Part shown: positions 1-8,601 of the stretch, piece after piece
How the letters are laid out: each line of letters starts with the position of its first letter
Numbering within the stretch: position 1 is the first letter of the stretch
Source of the DNA: CAVPTL01 sp963708725
GTDB lineage: Bacteria; Actinomycetota; Thermoleophilia; Gaiellales; JAICJC01
Direction of reading: 5' to 3'
NCBI GenBank assembly: GCA_963708725.1
Contig: CAVPTL010000011.1
Span: 62,001 to 126,000 of the forward strand
DNA length: 64,000 nt
The notes under the pieces: model-generated
The model's database searches: none
Told to the model about the DNA's origin: nothing
Seen by the model: only the letters and a program-made list of their open reading frames with translations
Translations under genes and position numbers: made by a program

Positions 1-1
1 C

Positions 2-685
2 GTCGCCCACGCGCTGTACGACTGGAGCTACGCCCGTCAGCTCTTGTACATCCGCACGCTCGAGCTCTCCCCGGGCGACGCCCCCGGCGACGCCGAGGCC
101 ACATTGACCGAGCTGTTCGGGCCGGCGTTTCTCGAGCGGCGGCCACTGCTCGAGGCGATCGAGAGCGACGATCCCGTGGTGCCCGTGCTCCTGATCGACG
201 AGATCGACCGTGCCGATGACGAGTTCGAGGCGTTCCTGCTCGAGCTCCTGTCCGACTTTCAGGTGACGATCCCCGAGATCGGCACGATCCGCGCCACCCG
301 CCGACCGCGCGTCATCCTCACCTCGAACCGCACCCGTGAGCTTCACGATGCGTTGCGCCGCCGATGCCTCTACCACTGGATCGGACACCCTGACGTTGCC
401 CGGGAGATTGCGATCGTGCGGGCGCGGGTGCCGGAGGCCTCGGAGCGGCTTGCGGCCGAAGCCGCGGCGTTCGTCGCGCGGCTGCGCGAGGCCGATCTGG
501 CGAAGGTGCCGGGTGTGGCCGAGACGATCGACTGGACGCAGGCGCTGGTGGCGCTCGGGCAGACGGAGCTGAGCGCGGCCGCCGTGGAAGACACGCTGGG
601 CTCGGTGATCAAGGATCACGAGGATCTCGATCGGGTCCGCAGCCTCGGCCTCGAGATGCTGGTGGCGGAGGCCGCGCGGACGTGA
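2..685 (+). CDS. MoxR family AAA+ ATPase, 5' end outside window
   Basis: The reading frame is open from the first bases, so the gene starts before the window; 227 residues are visible. The Walker B segment PVLLIDEIDR lies at visible residues 61-70, followed by a sensor-1 type segment VILTSNRT and an arginine-rich ALRRRCLYHWI stretch, as in MoxR/CoxD ATPases. Walker A is not in the window. Such ATPases act with VWA partners as metal-insertion or maturation chaperones. The next gene encodes such a partner and overlaps by GTGA, so the two are probably translationally coupled. A molybdenum hydroxylase lies 8 kb downstream and could be the client, but that link is inference. Confidence 0.9.
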   Translation, partial: VAHALYDWSYARQLLYIRTLELSPGDAPGDAEATLTELFGPAFLERRPLLEAIESDDPVVPVLLIDEIDRADDEFEAFLLELLSDFQVTIPEIGTIRATRRPRVILTSNRTRELHDALRRRCLYHWIGHPDVAREIAIVRARVPEASERLAAEAAAFVARLREADLAKVPGVAETIDWTQALVALGQTELSAAAVEDTLGSVIKDHEDLDRVRSLGLEMLVAEAART

Positions 686-1815
686 GCTCGCCGGCTGCCC
701 CCGGATCGGCGGTGGTCGCACGGCTGGTGGGGTTTGGGAGGTTGTTGCGCGCCGACGGCGTCGAGGTCGGCCCCGGCCGGTTGCAGGACGCCGTCCGCGG
801 GCTCGATCTGGTCGATCTCACCAACCGCACCGAGGTGTACCACGCGCTGCGCTGCACGATGGTCTCCCACCACGACGACATCGCTCCGTTCGACGCCGCG
901 TTTCGCACATACTGGGACGAGGCCCAGGACGACGGTATCGAGCTGGGGTTTGGGGCGCCAGAGCCCGACCGCCGGTTGGCCTCGGCGCAGTCGCTCGGCA
1001 CCTCCGAGGTCGATCGGGACGACCAGGACGAGCCACCGGCAGCGGCTGTCTACTCGGCCGCCGAGCTGCTGCGACAGCGGGACTTCGCCGACATGACCTC
1101 GGACGAGCTGCTGGCCTGCAGGGCGGCGATGGCCGAGCTCGCGCGGTCACAGCCGATGCGGCGCTCCCGGCGCCTGCGGGCCGACTCCTCGGGCAAGGTG
1201 CTCGACCAGCGCCGCACCCTACGTGCGGCGATGCGAACCCACGGCATGCCGCTCGAGCGCTCGTGGCGCCGGCACAAGCTGGTACCGCGAAAGGTCGTCT
1301 TCCTGTGCGATGTCTCGGGGTCGATGGAGCCCTACGCGCGGGCGATGGTGATGTTCCTCCAGGCGATGACTCAGGCGGGGCGGCGCGTCGAGGCGTTCGC
1401 GTTCGGCACCCGGCTGACCCGACTCACGCCCTATCTCAGCGGGCGGGATCCCGGCGCCGCGCTGCGCGTGGCCGCCGCCGCGATGCCCGACTGGGGCGGG
1501 GGGACGCGGATCGGCGAGTCGCTGGCCGCCTACAACAACCAGTACGGCCGGGCGTCCATGACCCGCGGGGCCGTGGTCGTGATCGTGTCCGACGGCTGGG
1601 AGCGGGGCGGTCTCGACCAGCTCGACATCGAGCTCGACCGGATCCAGCGCTCGGCGCACATGCTGGTATGGGTCAACCCGCTCAAGGGGCACACCGGTTT
1701 TGAGCCGCTGGCGGGAGGAATGCGAATCGGACTGGAACATGCCGACGTGTTTCTGGAAGGCCACAACCTCAACGCGATCGGGTCGCTCGCCGAGGTGCTC
1801 GCCGCGGTCAGTTGA
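682..1815 (+). CDS. VWA domain protein, CoxE-like
   Basis: This 377-residue protein has a C-terminal von Willebrand A domain with a MIDAS motif DVSGS near residues 210-214, a downstream threonine in the GGGTRIGES segment and an aspartate in IVSDGWE. The N-terminal half is the helical region typical of CoxE-like proteins. The GTG start sits inside the stop codon of the MoxR gene (GTGA overlap). MoxR/VWA pairs mature metalloenzymes, for example the copper-molybdenum site of CO dehydrogenase. The stop codon overlaps the stop of the convergent protease gene by 8 bases. The client enzyme cannot be read from the sequence. Confidence 0.88.
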   Translation: MSSPAAPGSAVVARLVGFGRLLRADGVEVGPGRLQDAVRGLDLVDLTNRTEVYHALRCTMVSHHDDIAPFDAAFRTYWDEAQDDGIELGFGAPEPDRRLASAQSLGTSEVDRDDQDEPPAAAVYSAAELLRQRDFADMTSDELLACRAAMAELARSQPMRRSRRLRADSSGKVLDQRRTLRAAMRTHGMPLERSWRRHKLVPRKVVFLCDVSGSMEPYARAMVMFLQAMTQAGRRVEAFAFGTRLTRLTPYLSGRDPGAALRVAAAAMPDWGGGTRIGESLAAYNNQYGRASMTRGAVVVIVSDGWERGGLDQLDIELDRIQRSAHMLVWVNPLKGHTGFEPLAGGMRIGLEHADVFLEGHNLNAIGSLAEVLAAVS

Positions 1816-2941
1816 TGCAGGGACCGGTCGACACCGGATGGGCCGAGACGTCCGCTTCCAGCGCGGTGATTGCCTCGGTGGGAACGCCGAATCCGCCGTG
1901 TCCCTGACTGTCGGCAGCGAACATCATGGCGACCACCTGGCCCGCGGCGTTCACGACCGGCCCGCCCGAGTCGCCGTGGCGGAGCAGTCCCCGCAGCGGC
2001 ACCACCGTGCGCGCGTGGACGTGGTTGCCATAGGCATCGGGGGTGATCACGGTCACCGAGGAGCCGGCGCGGCCGGCGTTGACCGTCAGCCCGCCGTTTT
2101 CGGGATAGCCGATCAGCGCGACGTTGCCGCCGTGAGCGTCGTGCTTGGCCATGGCCAGCGGATGGAGGGAAAGGCCGCGTACGCGGATCAGAGCGATGTC
2201 GTCGTCGGCCGAGACGCCGACCACCTGGCCGGGCACCCGGAACTGGTCACCGCGCCAGCTGACGCTGGTAAGGCGCTCGCCGGCCACGACGTGGGCGTTG
2301 GTCACGATCATGTGCGGCGTGATCGCCCAGCCGGAGCCCTGCACCACCAGACCGCAGGCCTCGCCCTCGATCTTGAAGACACTGTGCTTGGCCGCGGTCG
2401 CCGGAACTGCGTTTGGCGTAGGCGCCGGGAGCGAGCGATCGGCCAGCGAGGGGATCACCGGCAGCGGGTCGAACTGGGCGAGCGCGCTCAGCACGCTCGA
2501 CGCTGGGACCGCATTCAAAAGCGCGGGCAAGATTTCGGAGCGCTGCACGTCTGATCGCAGTCCGAGCATCGGCTGCTGCACCGCGACCACCGCGGCCAGC
2601 CACACCAGCGCGAGGCCAAAGACCGCGCCGACCGCCAGCCCACCGGCGGTGTCCACGGTCTCGAGCGGGCCGCGCAGCCAGTGATGGCGGATCTGGCCCG
2701 CCGCAGTGCCGGCGAGGGCCTGGGCGACCAGCCCCAGCACGAGCGCGGCGATCAACGTTGCGGCGGGAAGCCACGGCGAAGCCGATCCGGCCGCGAGCAG
2801 ATGGGGCGCGAGTCTCGAGCCGATCACCGCTCCCGCGGCGAATCCCGCCAGGCTGAGCGCGTTTGCGACCAGTCCTCTGCGCGCCCCCTGGAAGCACGAG
2901 AACGCAATCCATGCGACGGCGATCAGATCGAGCAGGGTCAC
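1808..2941 (-). CDS. MarP-like membrane serine protease (CvpA plus trypsin-like domains)
   Basis: The 377-residue product has four hydrophobic segments in its first 150 residues, as in CvpA-type membrane domains. A chymotrypsin-fold protease domain follows, with histidine in TNAHVV, aspartate in SADDDIAL and serine in HGDSGGP. This is the layout of mycobacterial MarP (397 residues), a periplasmic protease for acid and oxidative stress. The GTG start at 2941 is chosen because it begins the first membrane segment and lies 6 bases after TATAAC (2953-2948), giving a leaderless mRNA. An upstream extension of the frame exists but lacks family-like sequence. The gene is convergent with the CoxE-like gene. 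Confidence 0.88.
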   Translation of the reverse strand: MTLLDLIAVAWIAFSCFQGARRGLVANALSLAGFAAGAVIGSRLAPHLLAAGSASPWLPAATLIAALVLGLVAQALAGTAAGQIRHHWLRGPLETVDTAGGLAVGAVFGLALVWLAAVVAVQQPMLGLRSDVQRSEILPALLNAVPASSVLSALAQFDPLPVIPSLADRSLPAPTPNAVPATAAKHSVFKIEGEACGLVVQGSGWAITPHMIVTNAHVVAGERLTSVSWRGDQFRVPGQVVGVSADDDIALIRVRGLSLHPLAMAKHDAHGGNVALIGYPENGGLTVNAGRAGSSVTVITPDAYGNHVHARTVVPLRGLLRHGDSGGPVVNAAGQVVAMMFAADSQGHGGFGVPTEAITALEADVSAHPVSTGPCIN

Positions 2942-3004
2942 AGACGGGTTATACAGTTCTCGGCGGCCGGCTGTGCAGTCGGCACGAACCTTGGACGGGG
3001 AGGA

Positions 3005-3442
3005 ATGATGCCAGCAAAGGGGCTCCACCACATCGATCTCGCTGTCGGCGACGTCGAGCAGTCGCTCGAGTTCTACCTCCACCTGCTCGGCCCGCTGGGC
3101 TGGAAGGTGACCAGGCGATATCCGACCTACAGGGGCACCGAGGAGGTCGTCTACCTCGGAACGGGAGAGCCGAATGGCGCTGGGTACGACCCGGGCGGCC
3201 TGGGACTGCGCCCGGCCGACGGCGGCACTCACCAGTACTACGGCGTCGGCGTCGAGCACATCGCGTTTGAGGTGGACACGAGGGAAGAGGTCGACGGTGC
3301 GCTCGAGCGCATAACCGAAACCGGCGCGACCATCCACTTCCCAGCCGAAGAGGATCGTGACGAACCGGGCTACTACGCCTTTTTCGTCTTCGATCCCGAC
3401 GGCATCCGGATCGAGGTCTTCGCATGGACGCCGACGGCGTGA
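3005..3442 (+). CDS. VOC (glyoxalase/dioxygenase) family protein
   Basis: A 145-residue single-domain vicinal-oxygen-chelate protein. The fold repeats are visible, with candidate metal ligands at the HHIDLAV start, EEVVYL, VEHIAFEV and the terminal RIEVFAW. The start at 3005 follows the ribosome-binding site GGGAGGA; a second ATG is next to it. VOC enzymes include glyoxalase I, extradiol dioxygenases and antibiotic-resistance proteins, and the substrate here is unknown. The TGA stop is part of the REP palindrome that follows, so the last bases of the gene may have been set by that insertion. Confidence 0.8.
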   Translation: MMPAKGLHHIDLAVGDVEQSLEFYLHLLGPLGWKVTRRYPTYRGTEEVVYLGTGEPNGAGYDPGGLGLRPADGGTHQYYGVGVEHIAFEVDTREEVDGALERITETGATIHFPAEEDRDEPGYYAFFVFDPDGIRIEVFAWTPTA

Positions 3443-3469
3443 ATAACGGTGCCAGGCACCGTTATTCAC
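3439..3469. repeat. REP palindrome 1 (central A)
   Basis: Perfect inverted repeat with 15-base arms (GTGAATAACGGTGCC and its complement) around a single central A. One more base pair can form at each end. It lies between the VOC and PAC2 genes and contains the VOC stop codon. It belongs to the family of seven palindromes in this window. Confidence 0.95.
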
Positions 3470-3521
3470 GGGTCTTCGATCTGCCGGAGTAGATCGAGCG
3501 GGATTGACATACCATGCGGGG

Positions 3522-4373
3522 ATGGACTCGTACGTCACGTATGAGAATCTCAAGAACCTGCCGAAGTTGAAGAGCCCGACGATGGTCGCCGCGTTCCGGG
3601 GCTGGAACGACGCAGGTGGCTCAGCCAGTCTCGCCGCGGGCTTCCTGCGATCGATCACCGACGCCGATCGCTGCGCGGTGATCGACTCCGATCCGTTTGT
3701 CGACTATCAGCAGACGCGCCCGACGGTGCAGCTGGTGGACGGCGACCAGCGGCGGCTGGATTGGCCGGTGACCGAGGTGCATGCGAGCCCCGAGCACGAC
3801 CTGCTGGTGGTGCTCGGAACCGAACCGAACCTGCGCTGGCGTGCCTTTGCGGGGTCGCTGGTGGATGTGGCAAATCAGTTTCATGCCCGCGTGGTGGTGA
3901 CGATGGGAGCGCTTCTGGCCGACACGCCGCACACCCGGCCGGTGCCGGTATCGGCGAGCGCGTCGGATCCCGAGCTGATGGCTCGCCACGCGCTCACGCC
4001 ATCGACCTACGAGGGGCCCACCGGAATCGTGGGCGTACTGCACGACGCATGCACCGACGCCGGTCTGCAATCGGCGAGCCTGTGGGCGGCGACGCCGCAC
4101 TACATCTCGGCGGCGCCGAATCCGCAGGCGGCGGTGGCGCTGCTTGACCGGCTTTCGGATCTGGTGGGTACGCCGCGCCCGACGAACGAGCTGCATGCGG
4201 CCGCGAGCGAGTATGCGCTGCGCGTTGCATCGGCGATCACCGACGACCCCGACATCGCCGGCTATGTCGAGCAGCTCGAGGAGCAGGTCGACTCCCAGGA
4301 CGCGCCCACGGGCGATGAGCTGGCCGCCGATTTCGAGCGGTATCTCCGCGAGCAGGGGGACGGCGAGGAGTGA
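3522..4373 (+). CDS. PAC2 family protein (proteasome-assembly-chaperone-like)
   Basis: The 283-residue product has PAC2 features: the N-terminal MVAAFRGWNDAGGSAS segment, a central VVVTMGALLADTPHTRPV segment and YEGPTGIVGVL. PAC2 proteins are common in actinobacteria, and some act with proteasome-related or cell-division functions; the role here is not established. The ATG at 3522 is preferred because TACCAT (3510-3515) lies exactly 6 bases upstream, the leaderless spacing seen across this window. A TTG at 3504 is an alternative. The gene overlaps the following thioredoxin gene by GTGA, which suggests coupled synthesis of two protein-quality-control factors. Confidence 0.85.
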   Translation: MDSYVTYENLKNLPKLKSPTMVAAFRGWNDAGGSASLAAGFLRSITDADRCAVIDSDPFVDYQQTRPTVQLVDGDQRRLDWPVTEVHASPEHDLLVVLGTEPNLRWRAFAGSLVDVANQFHARVVVTMGALLADTPHTRPVPVSASASDPELMARHALTPSTYEGPTGIVGVLHDACTDAGLQSASLWAATPHYISAAPNPQAAVALLDRLSDLVGTPRPTNELHAAASEYALRVASAITDDPDIAGYVEQLEEQVDSQDAPTGDELAADFERYLREQGDGEE

Positions 4374-5017
4374 TCGTCGAGGCGGGCGACGAGACCTTCC
4401 AGGAGGCGGTGATCGAGCGGTCGGCGACGGTTCCGGTCGTGGTCGACTTCTGGGCCGAGTGGTGCGGGCCGTGCCGCCAGCTGGGGCCGGTGATCGAGGC
4501 CGCGGTCGAGGCGACCGACGGCGCCGTCGAGCTGGTCAAGGTCGATGTCGACGCGAGCCCTCGCACGGCCGCGTCCTACCACGTCCAGGGGATTCCGGCG
4601 GTCAAGGCGTTCAAGGACGGGCGGATCGTGGACGAGTTCACCGGCGCTGTGGGACGGCCGGTGGTCGAGTCGTTCCTGCGTGGGCTGCTGCCGTCCGAAG
4701 CCGACGAGCTGGTCGCAAAGGGCGATGAGCAGTCGTTGCGGCGCGCGCTCGAGTTGCAACCGAACCACCCGGGCGCGCTGGGAGCGCTGGCCCGTCTCGA
4801 AAACGCCTCGGATCCGGTGCTCGGCCCCGCGCTCGAAGCGCTCGACCGGGGCGAGACCGAACGCGGTCTGCAGCTACTGCTGGATGCGATTCCACCCGCC
4901 GGCAGCGACGATCGGGATCGCATCCGCACGGTGATGGTCGGAGTCTTTACCGAGCTTGGCCAGGATCATCCGCTGGCGCTCGAGTATCGCCGCCGGCTGG
5001 CCGCTGCGCTCTACTAG
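4370..5017 (+). CDS. Thioredoxin-TPR protein (CnoX/YbbN-like)
   Basis: The first 110 residues form a thioredoxin fold with FWAEWCGPCRQLGPV (CGPC active site) and the cis-proline segment GIPAVKAF. The last 100 residues are helical TPR-like repeats (residue 215 is the last). This is the layout of CnoX/YbbN, redox-linked holdases that pass clients to chaperonins. The family often has a degenerate CXXC, but here it is intact, so redox activity is plausible. The GTG start overlaps the PAC2 stop. Its TAG stop shares a CTAG with the convergent thioesterase stop. Confidence 0.87.
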   Translation: MIVEAGDETFQEAVIERSATVPVVVDFWAEWCGPCRQLGPVIEAAVEATDGAVELVKVDVDASPRTAASYHVQGIPAVKAFKDGRIVDEFTGAVGRPVVESFLRGLLPSEADELVAKGDEQSLRRALELQPNHPGALGALARLENASDPVLGPALEALDRGETERGLQLLLDAIPPAGSDDRDRIRTVMVGVFTELGQDHPLALEYRRRLAAALY

Positions 5018-5409
5018 ACGCGCCGGCCTTCGAGCGTGGCGCGACTGGCGTCGTCCCACGGCTCGGCCGCGGCGCGATCGCGGTTGGTGTGCACGGTGAC
5101 GGTTGTGGACTCGGCCGCGACCCGGCCGTCGGCGACCGACACGATCCGCTCGGCGGTGGTGACGCTCGAGCGCCCGACCGCGGTGATCTCGACATGGACA
5201 TCGGCGTAGTCGTCGGCCTGAGTGAGGCCCGACCGGTAGTCGACCTGGCAGTTGCGCACCACCATGAAGTTGACCACGTCATGCCCGAGGAGGTCGGTGA
5301 AGAACTCGTCGCGCACCTCTTCGCCGTAGGTGAAGTACACGGAGTTGTTCACGTGCGCGAACCCGTCGAGGTCGCGCCAGCGGATCTCGATGCGTTTGAC
5401 GAATCCCAT
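5014..5409 (-). CDS. Acyl-CoA thioesterase, 4HBT (YbgC/FadM-like) family
   Basis: A 131-residue hotdog-fold thioesterase. It starts with the family pattern RIEIRWRDLDGFAHVNNSVYFTYGEE, in which the aspartate of RDLD is the usual catalytic residue and HVNN follows. It hydrolyses acyl-CoA or related thioesters; the chain-length preference cannot be read. The ATG at 5409 is chosen because the hotdog fold begins there; an in-frame ATG 50 bases upstream would add a non-conserved tail. It is divergent from the alcohol dehydrogenase gene. Confidence 0.85.
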   Translation of the reverse strand: MGFVKRIEIRWRDLDGFAHVNNSVYFTYGEEVRDEFFTDLLGHDVVNFMVVRNCQVDYRSGLTQADDYADVHVEITAVGRSSVTTAERIVSVADGRVAAESTTVTVHTNRDRAAAEPWDDASRATLEGRRV

Positions 5410-5458
5410 GGCGCAGAAGCTTGCCAGATTGGTGCGGAGTGCGATGATGGAGCCGCTC

Positions 5459-6427
5459 ATGACCGATTTTGTCTGGCACGACGGCGAGCGCGTGATCCGG
5501 TTTGGTGGAGACGCGCTCGACCACCTGTGGCGCGACGCCGAGTTGCTCACCACCGCACGGGCCGAGGCGGATATTCCCCGGCAGCTGCTGGAGGCCGCCA
5601 CGGCGGTGCATCACGTGCCCGCCGGCGCGGTGCCGGATGTCGCCGCCGATCTTGCCGCCACCGTCTCCGGCGCGCGGCTGGCCGCGTGGGGTGGGGGCAG
5701 GGTGATCGATGTCGCCAAGGCGCTCGCCTCGGCTCGGGGTGGCAGCGTGTGCGCCGTTCCGACCACGCTCTCGGGAGCCGAGATGTCGAGCGGCCATCGC
5801 ACGCTGCCGGGATTCGAAGACCGGCCACGCACGCGGCCCGCGCTGGTACTGGCCGAGCCGCGGCTGATGACCTCGGCGCCCTGGCCCGGCTTGCGGGCGA
5901 GTGCCATGAACGCGCTGGGCCATGCGATGGAAGCCCTGTACGTACCGAGCCGAAACCCCGTCGCGACACTCGCGGGGCTGCGGGCGGCGTCGCTGATCGC
6001 CGAGGGTATCGACCGCCCAAAAGACGGTGGAGACTCGCTCGCTCTGGGGTCGATCCTTGCGGGGTACGCCCTGGGGGCGACCGAGCTTTCGCTTCACCAC
6101 GTGCTCTGCCAGACGGTGGTGAGGGTATGCGCGACTCCGCACGCCGCCACCAACGCCGTAATGCTGCCGCATACCACCGCGGCGATCGCCGGATTCGCGC
6201 CGGATCCGCTGCGCGCTCTCGCCGAGGCACTGGGTGTTTCACTGCCCGCCCTCCCGGGTCGGATTGCGGAGCTGGCCGGAGGGGGCGGGTCGCTGCGCGA
6301 GCTCGGTGTCGAGCGTGACGCTCTCGAGCCGGTCGCCGAGGCGGCGTCCGCGCGCTCCGAGTTGCAGCGACTCCACGAGCCGCCCAGCCGTACGCAGCTG
6401 CTGCGGCTGCTCGAATGCGCTTGGTAG
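5459..6427 (+). CDS. Iron-type alcohol dehydrogenase family, maleylacetate-reductase-like
   Basis: The 322-residue product shows the group III dehydrogenase layout. The nucleotide-binding segment WGGGRVIDVAKALA lies near residue 80, and metal ligands are expected in ALGHAMEALY, LHHVLCQ and TPHAATNAVMLPH. The HHVLCQ and PHA...LPH segments resemble maleylacetate reductases, which reduce maleylacetate to 3-oxoadipate in aromatic degradation. No other aromatic-pathway gene is near, so the substrate is uncertain. The ATG at 5459 has GGAG upstream; an ATG at 5444 with its own GGAG is an alternative. The stop codon overlaps the -10 box of the next gene. Confidence 0.8.
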   Translation: MTDFVWHDGERVIRFGGDALDHLWRDAELLTTARAEADIPRQLLEAATAVHHVPAGAVPDVAADLAATVSGARLAAWGGGRVIDVAKALASARGGSVCAVPTTLSGAEMSSGHRTLPGFEDRPRTRPALVLAEPRLMTSAPWPGLRASAMNALGHAMEALYVPSRNPVATLAGLRAASLIAEGIDRPKDGGDSLALGSILAGYALGATELSLHHVLCQTVVRVCATPHAATNAVMLPHTTAAIAGFAPDPLRALAEALGVSLPALPGRIAELAGGGGSLRELGVERDALEPVAEAASARSELQRLHEPPSRTQLLRLLECAW

Positions 6428-6436
6428 GCTGACCAG

Positions 6437-6670
6437 ATGGGAAAGGGATATGCCGAGGGACCGGCGGCCGAGGAGGCCGAGGCGGCACGCGAGCGGGGCG
6501 ATCACCTACAGGTGCGCTCCACCCAAACCGTGCGCCGGCTGGTGTGGGCATCCACCAAGGACAATCCCGAGCAGCACATCATCGGCGACGCCGACGAGAT
6601 CGACCCCGACGAGCTGTTCGCCTCCGGCAAAGCCTGGGGCATCAAGGTGACCACCCAAACCAGCGAGTGA
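6437..6670 (+). CDS. Small acidic protein of unknown function
   Basis: I do not recognise this 77-residue protein. It is charged and soluble, with an Ala/Glu-rich helical N-terminus, a central VRSTQTVRRLVWAST segment and an acidic DADEIDPDEL motif. Coding is supported by its start: TAGGCT (6425-6430) lies 6 bases before the ATG, the leaderless spacing used by many neighbours, and this box overlaps the stop of the upstream gene. It ends 10 bases before ilvD, so it may be the first gene of a small ilvD transcription unit. Confidence 0.65.
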   Translation: MGKGYAEGPAAEEAEAARERGDHLQVRSTQTVRRLVWASTKDNPEQHIIGDADEIDPDELFASGKAWGIKVTTQTSE

Positions 6671-6680
6671 TTGAGAGCTC

Positions 6681-8384
6681 ATGACCGATTCACCGTACGA
6701 CGTTCCTTCCGATCCCGCAAAACGCCACTCCGCCGCACTCACCGACGGCCCCGACCGGGCACCCGCGCGGGCCATGTTCAAGGCAATCGGGTTTGACGAC
6801 GACGACCTGAATCGCCCTCTGGTCGGCGTCGCGACCAGCTGGATCGAGACGATGCCGTGCAACTACAACCACCGCGAGCTCGCGCTGAGAGTCAAGGAAG
6901 GCATTCGCGAGGCCGGAGGCACGCCGATCGAGTTCAACACGATCGCGGTCTCCGACGGGGTGTCGATGGGCTCGGAGGGGATGCGCGCTTCGCTCGTCAG
7001 CCGCGAGGTGATCGCCGACTCGATCGAGCTGGTGGCACGCGGCCATCTGCTCGACGGGCTGGTGTGCATCGTCGGCTGCGACAAGACCATCCCGGCTGCG
7101 GTGATGGCGTTGTGCCGGCTGGATCTGCCCGGGCTCGTGCTGTACAGCGGCTCGGTTGCGCCGGGCAAGATCCGCGGCCGTGATGTCACCATCCAAAACG
7201 TGTTCGAGGCCGTCGGCGCCTACGCCGCGGGCACGATCGACGCCAAGGAGCTGCACGAGGTGGAGTCGGCCGCGATCCCGGGCGCCGGTGCCTGCGGCGG
7301 CCAGTACACGGCCAACACGATGTCGACCGCCCTCGAATTCCTGGGCATCAGCCCCGCCGGCCTCAACGGCATTCCCGCGCTGAACCGCGGCAAGGGCGAC
7401 GCTGCCGAGGAGTCTGGGCGGCTGGCGATGCGGCTGGTGCGTGATGACGTGCGGCCGTCGCACATCATCACCCGCGACTCGATCGAGAATGCCGCGGCAT
7501 CGGTGGCGGCCACAGGCGGTTCGACCAACGGGGTGCTGCATCTGCTTGCGATCGCTGACGAGCTGGGGATTCCGTTCTCGATCGACGAGTTCGACGTGAT
7601 CGCAACCCGCACGCCGATCGTCGCGAGCCTGATGCCCGGCGGGGAGTTCGTCGCCACCGACATGTTCGACGCCGGTGGCGTTGCGCTTGTCGCCCGCGAA
7701 TTGAAGAAGCGCGATCTGATCCACTCGGGCGCGGCCACGGTGGACGGACGCACGCTGGGGCAGATCGCCGACGAGGTGGTCGAGACGCCCGGTCAGCCCG
7801 TGGTCGTTCCGATCACCGCGCCGCTCAAGGAGTCGGGCGGCCTGGCGATCCTGCGCGGGAACCTCTCGCCCGACGGGTGTGTGGTCAAGCTCGCCGGTCA
7901 CGAGCGTGTGTATCACCGGGGGCCGGCACGGGTGTTCGAAACCGAGGAAGCTGCGTTCGCAGCGGTCAAGGCCCGCTCGATCGAGGCCGGCGACGTGGTC
8001 GTGATCCGCTACGAAGGCCCAGCCGGAGGCCCGGGGATGCGGGAGATGCTGCATGTGACCGCAGCCATCGTGGGCGAGGGGCTCGGCGAGGACATCGCAC
8101 TGGTCACCGACGGCCGCTTCTCGGGCGCGACCCACGGCCTGATGGCCGGACATATCACGCCCGAGGCTGCCCACGGCGGCCCGATCGCGGCGCTCCGCGA
8201 CGGCGACATCATCGTGTTCGACGTCGAGGCCCGCGAGCTGCAGGTCGAACTCTCAGACGACGAGATCCAGGCGCGCCTGCGTGACTGGACACCGCCGCCA
8301 CCGCGCTACACGACGGGGGTGCTGGCCAAGTACGCATCGCTGGTCTCGAGCGCCAGCCTGGGAGCCGTCACCAAACCCAAGTGA
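6681..8384 (+). CDS. ilvD: Dihydroxy-acid dehydratase
   Basis: The 567-residue product dehydrates 2,3-dihydroxy-3-methyl(pent)anoate to the 2-oxo acids of valine and isoleucine synthesis. Family motifs are clear: a cysteine in TMPCNYN, VGCDKT near residue 131 and GACGGQYTANTM near residue 202, which hold the iron-sulfur cluster. The C-terminal GRFSGATHGLMAGHITPEA segment is also present. It is separated from the leu/ilv operon at 31-38 kb. A weak ribosome-binding site (GAGAG) precedes the ATG. A long structured repeat starts 3 bases after the stop. Confidence 0.97.
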   Translation: MTDSPYDVPSDPAKRHSAALTDGPDRAPARAMFKAIGFDDDDLNRPLVGVATSWIETMPCNYNHRELALRVKEGIREAGGTPIEFNTIAVSDGVSMGSEGMRASLVSREVIADSIELVARGHLLDGLVCIVGCDKTIPAAVMALCRLDLPGLVLYSGSVAPGKIRGRDVTIQNVFEAVGAYAAGTIDAKELHEVESAAIPGAGACGGQYTANTMSTALEFLGISPAGLNGIPALNRGKGDAAEESGRLAMRLVRDDVRPSHIITRDSIENAAASVAATGGSTNGVLHLLAIADELGIPFSIDEFDVIATRTPIVASLMPGGEFVATDMFDAGGVALVARELKKRDLIHSGAATVDGRTLGQIADEVVETPGQPVVVPITAPLKESGGLAILRGNLSPDGCVVKLAGHERVYHRGPARVFETEEAAFAAVKARSIEAGDVVVIRYEGPAGGPGMREMLHVTAAIVGEGLGEDIALVTDGRFSGATHGLMAGHITPEAAHGGPIAALRDGDIIVFDVEARELQVELSDDEIQARLRDWTPPPPRYTTGVLAKYASLVSSASLGAVTKPK

Positions 8385-8387
8385 ATG

Positions 8388-8568
8388 GACCCAGCTCCCC
8401 GCTGGCTGCTCTGTTGCGGCTGGTCCGCGGGTGCTGTGGCGGCGTCCCACGCGACGTGCGGTGCTCAACGTGCCTTTTAGGCACGCCTGCGCTCCGCTCG
8501 TCGCTCGATCCTTGCCACACCACCCGCGTCCTGCGCCTCACGACGAGCAGCCAACGGGGAGCTGGGTC
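8388..8568. repeat. Structured repeat, copy 1
   Basis: This 181-base element can fold into one long rod. Outer arms 8388-8411 and 8545-8568 pair over 23 of 24 bases. Inside are 8427-8433 with 8521-8527, 8435-8440 with 8514-8519, 8451-8456 with 8499-8504, 8458-8461 with 8494-8497, and the terminal hairpin 8469-8475 with 8479-8485 (loop TTT). The core from 8435 to 8519 recurs at 47.0 kb with covarying helices and conserved loops such as TGCGGTGCTCAACGTGCC. It fills the space between the ilvD stop and REP palindrome 2. No protein is encoded. It matches no family I recognise. Confidence 0.8.
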
Positions 8569-8601
8569 GTGAATAAATGGTGCCAGGCACCATTTATTCA
8601 C
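8569..8601. repeat. REP palindrome 2 (ATT variant, central A)
   Basis: Perfect inverted repeat with 16-base arms (GTGAATAAATGGTGCC) around a central A. It differs from the common form by ATGG in place of CGG next to the core. It directly abuts structured repeat copy 1 and supplies the TAA stop of the molybdenum hydroxylase FAD subunit. It lies between convergent genes. Confidence 0.95.

Noticed and set aside
2681..3004. N-terminal extension of the VOC protein
   Set aside because: It runs antisense through the protease membrane domain; the ribosome-binding site and the start of homology-like sequence are at 3005.
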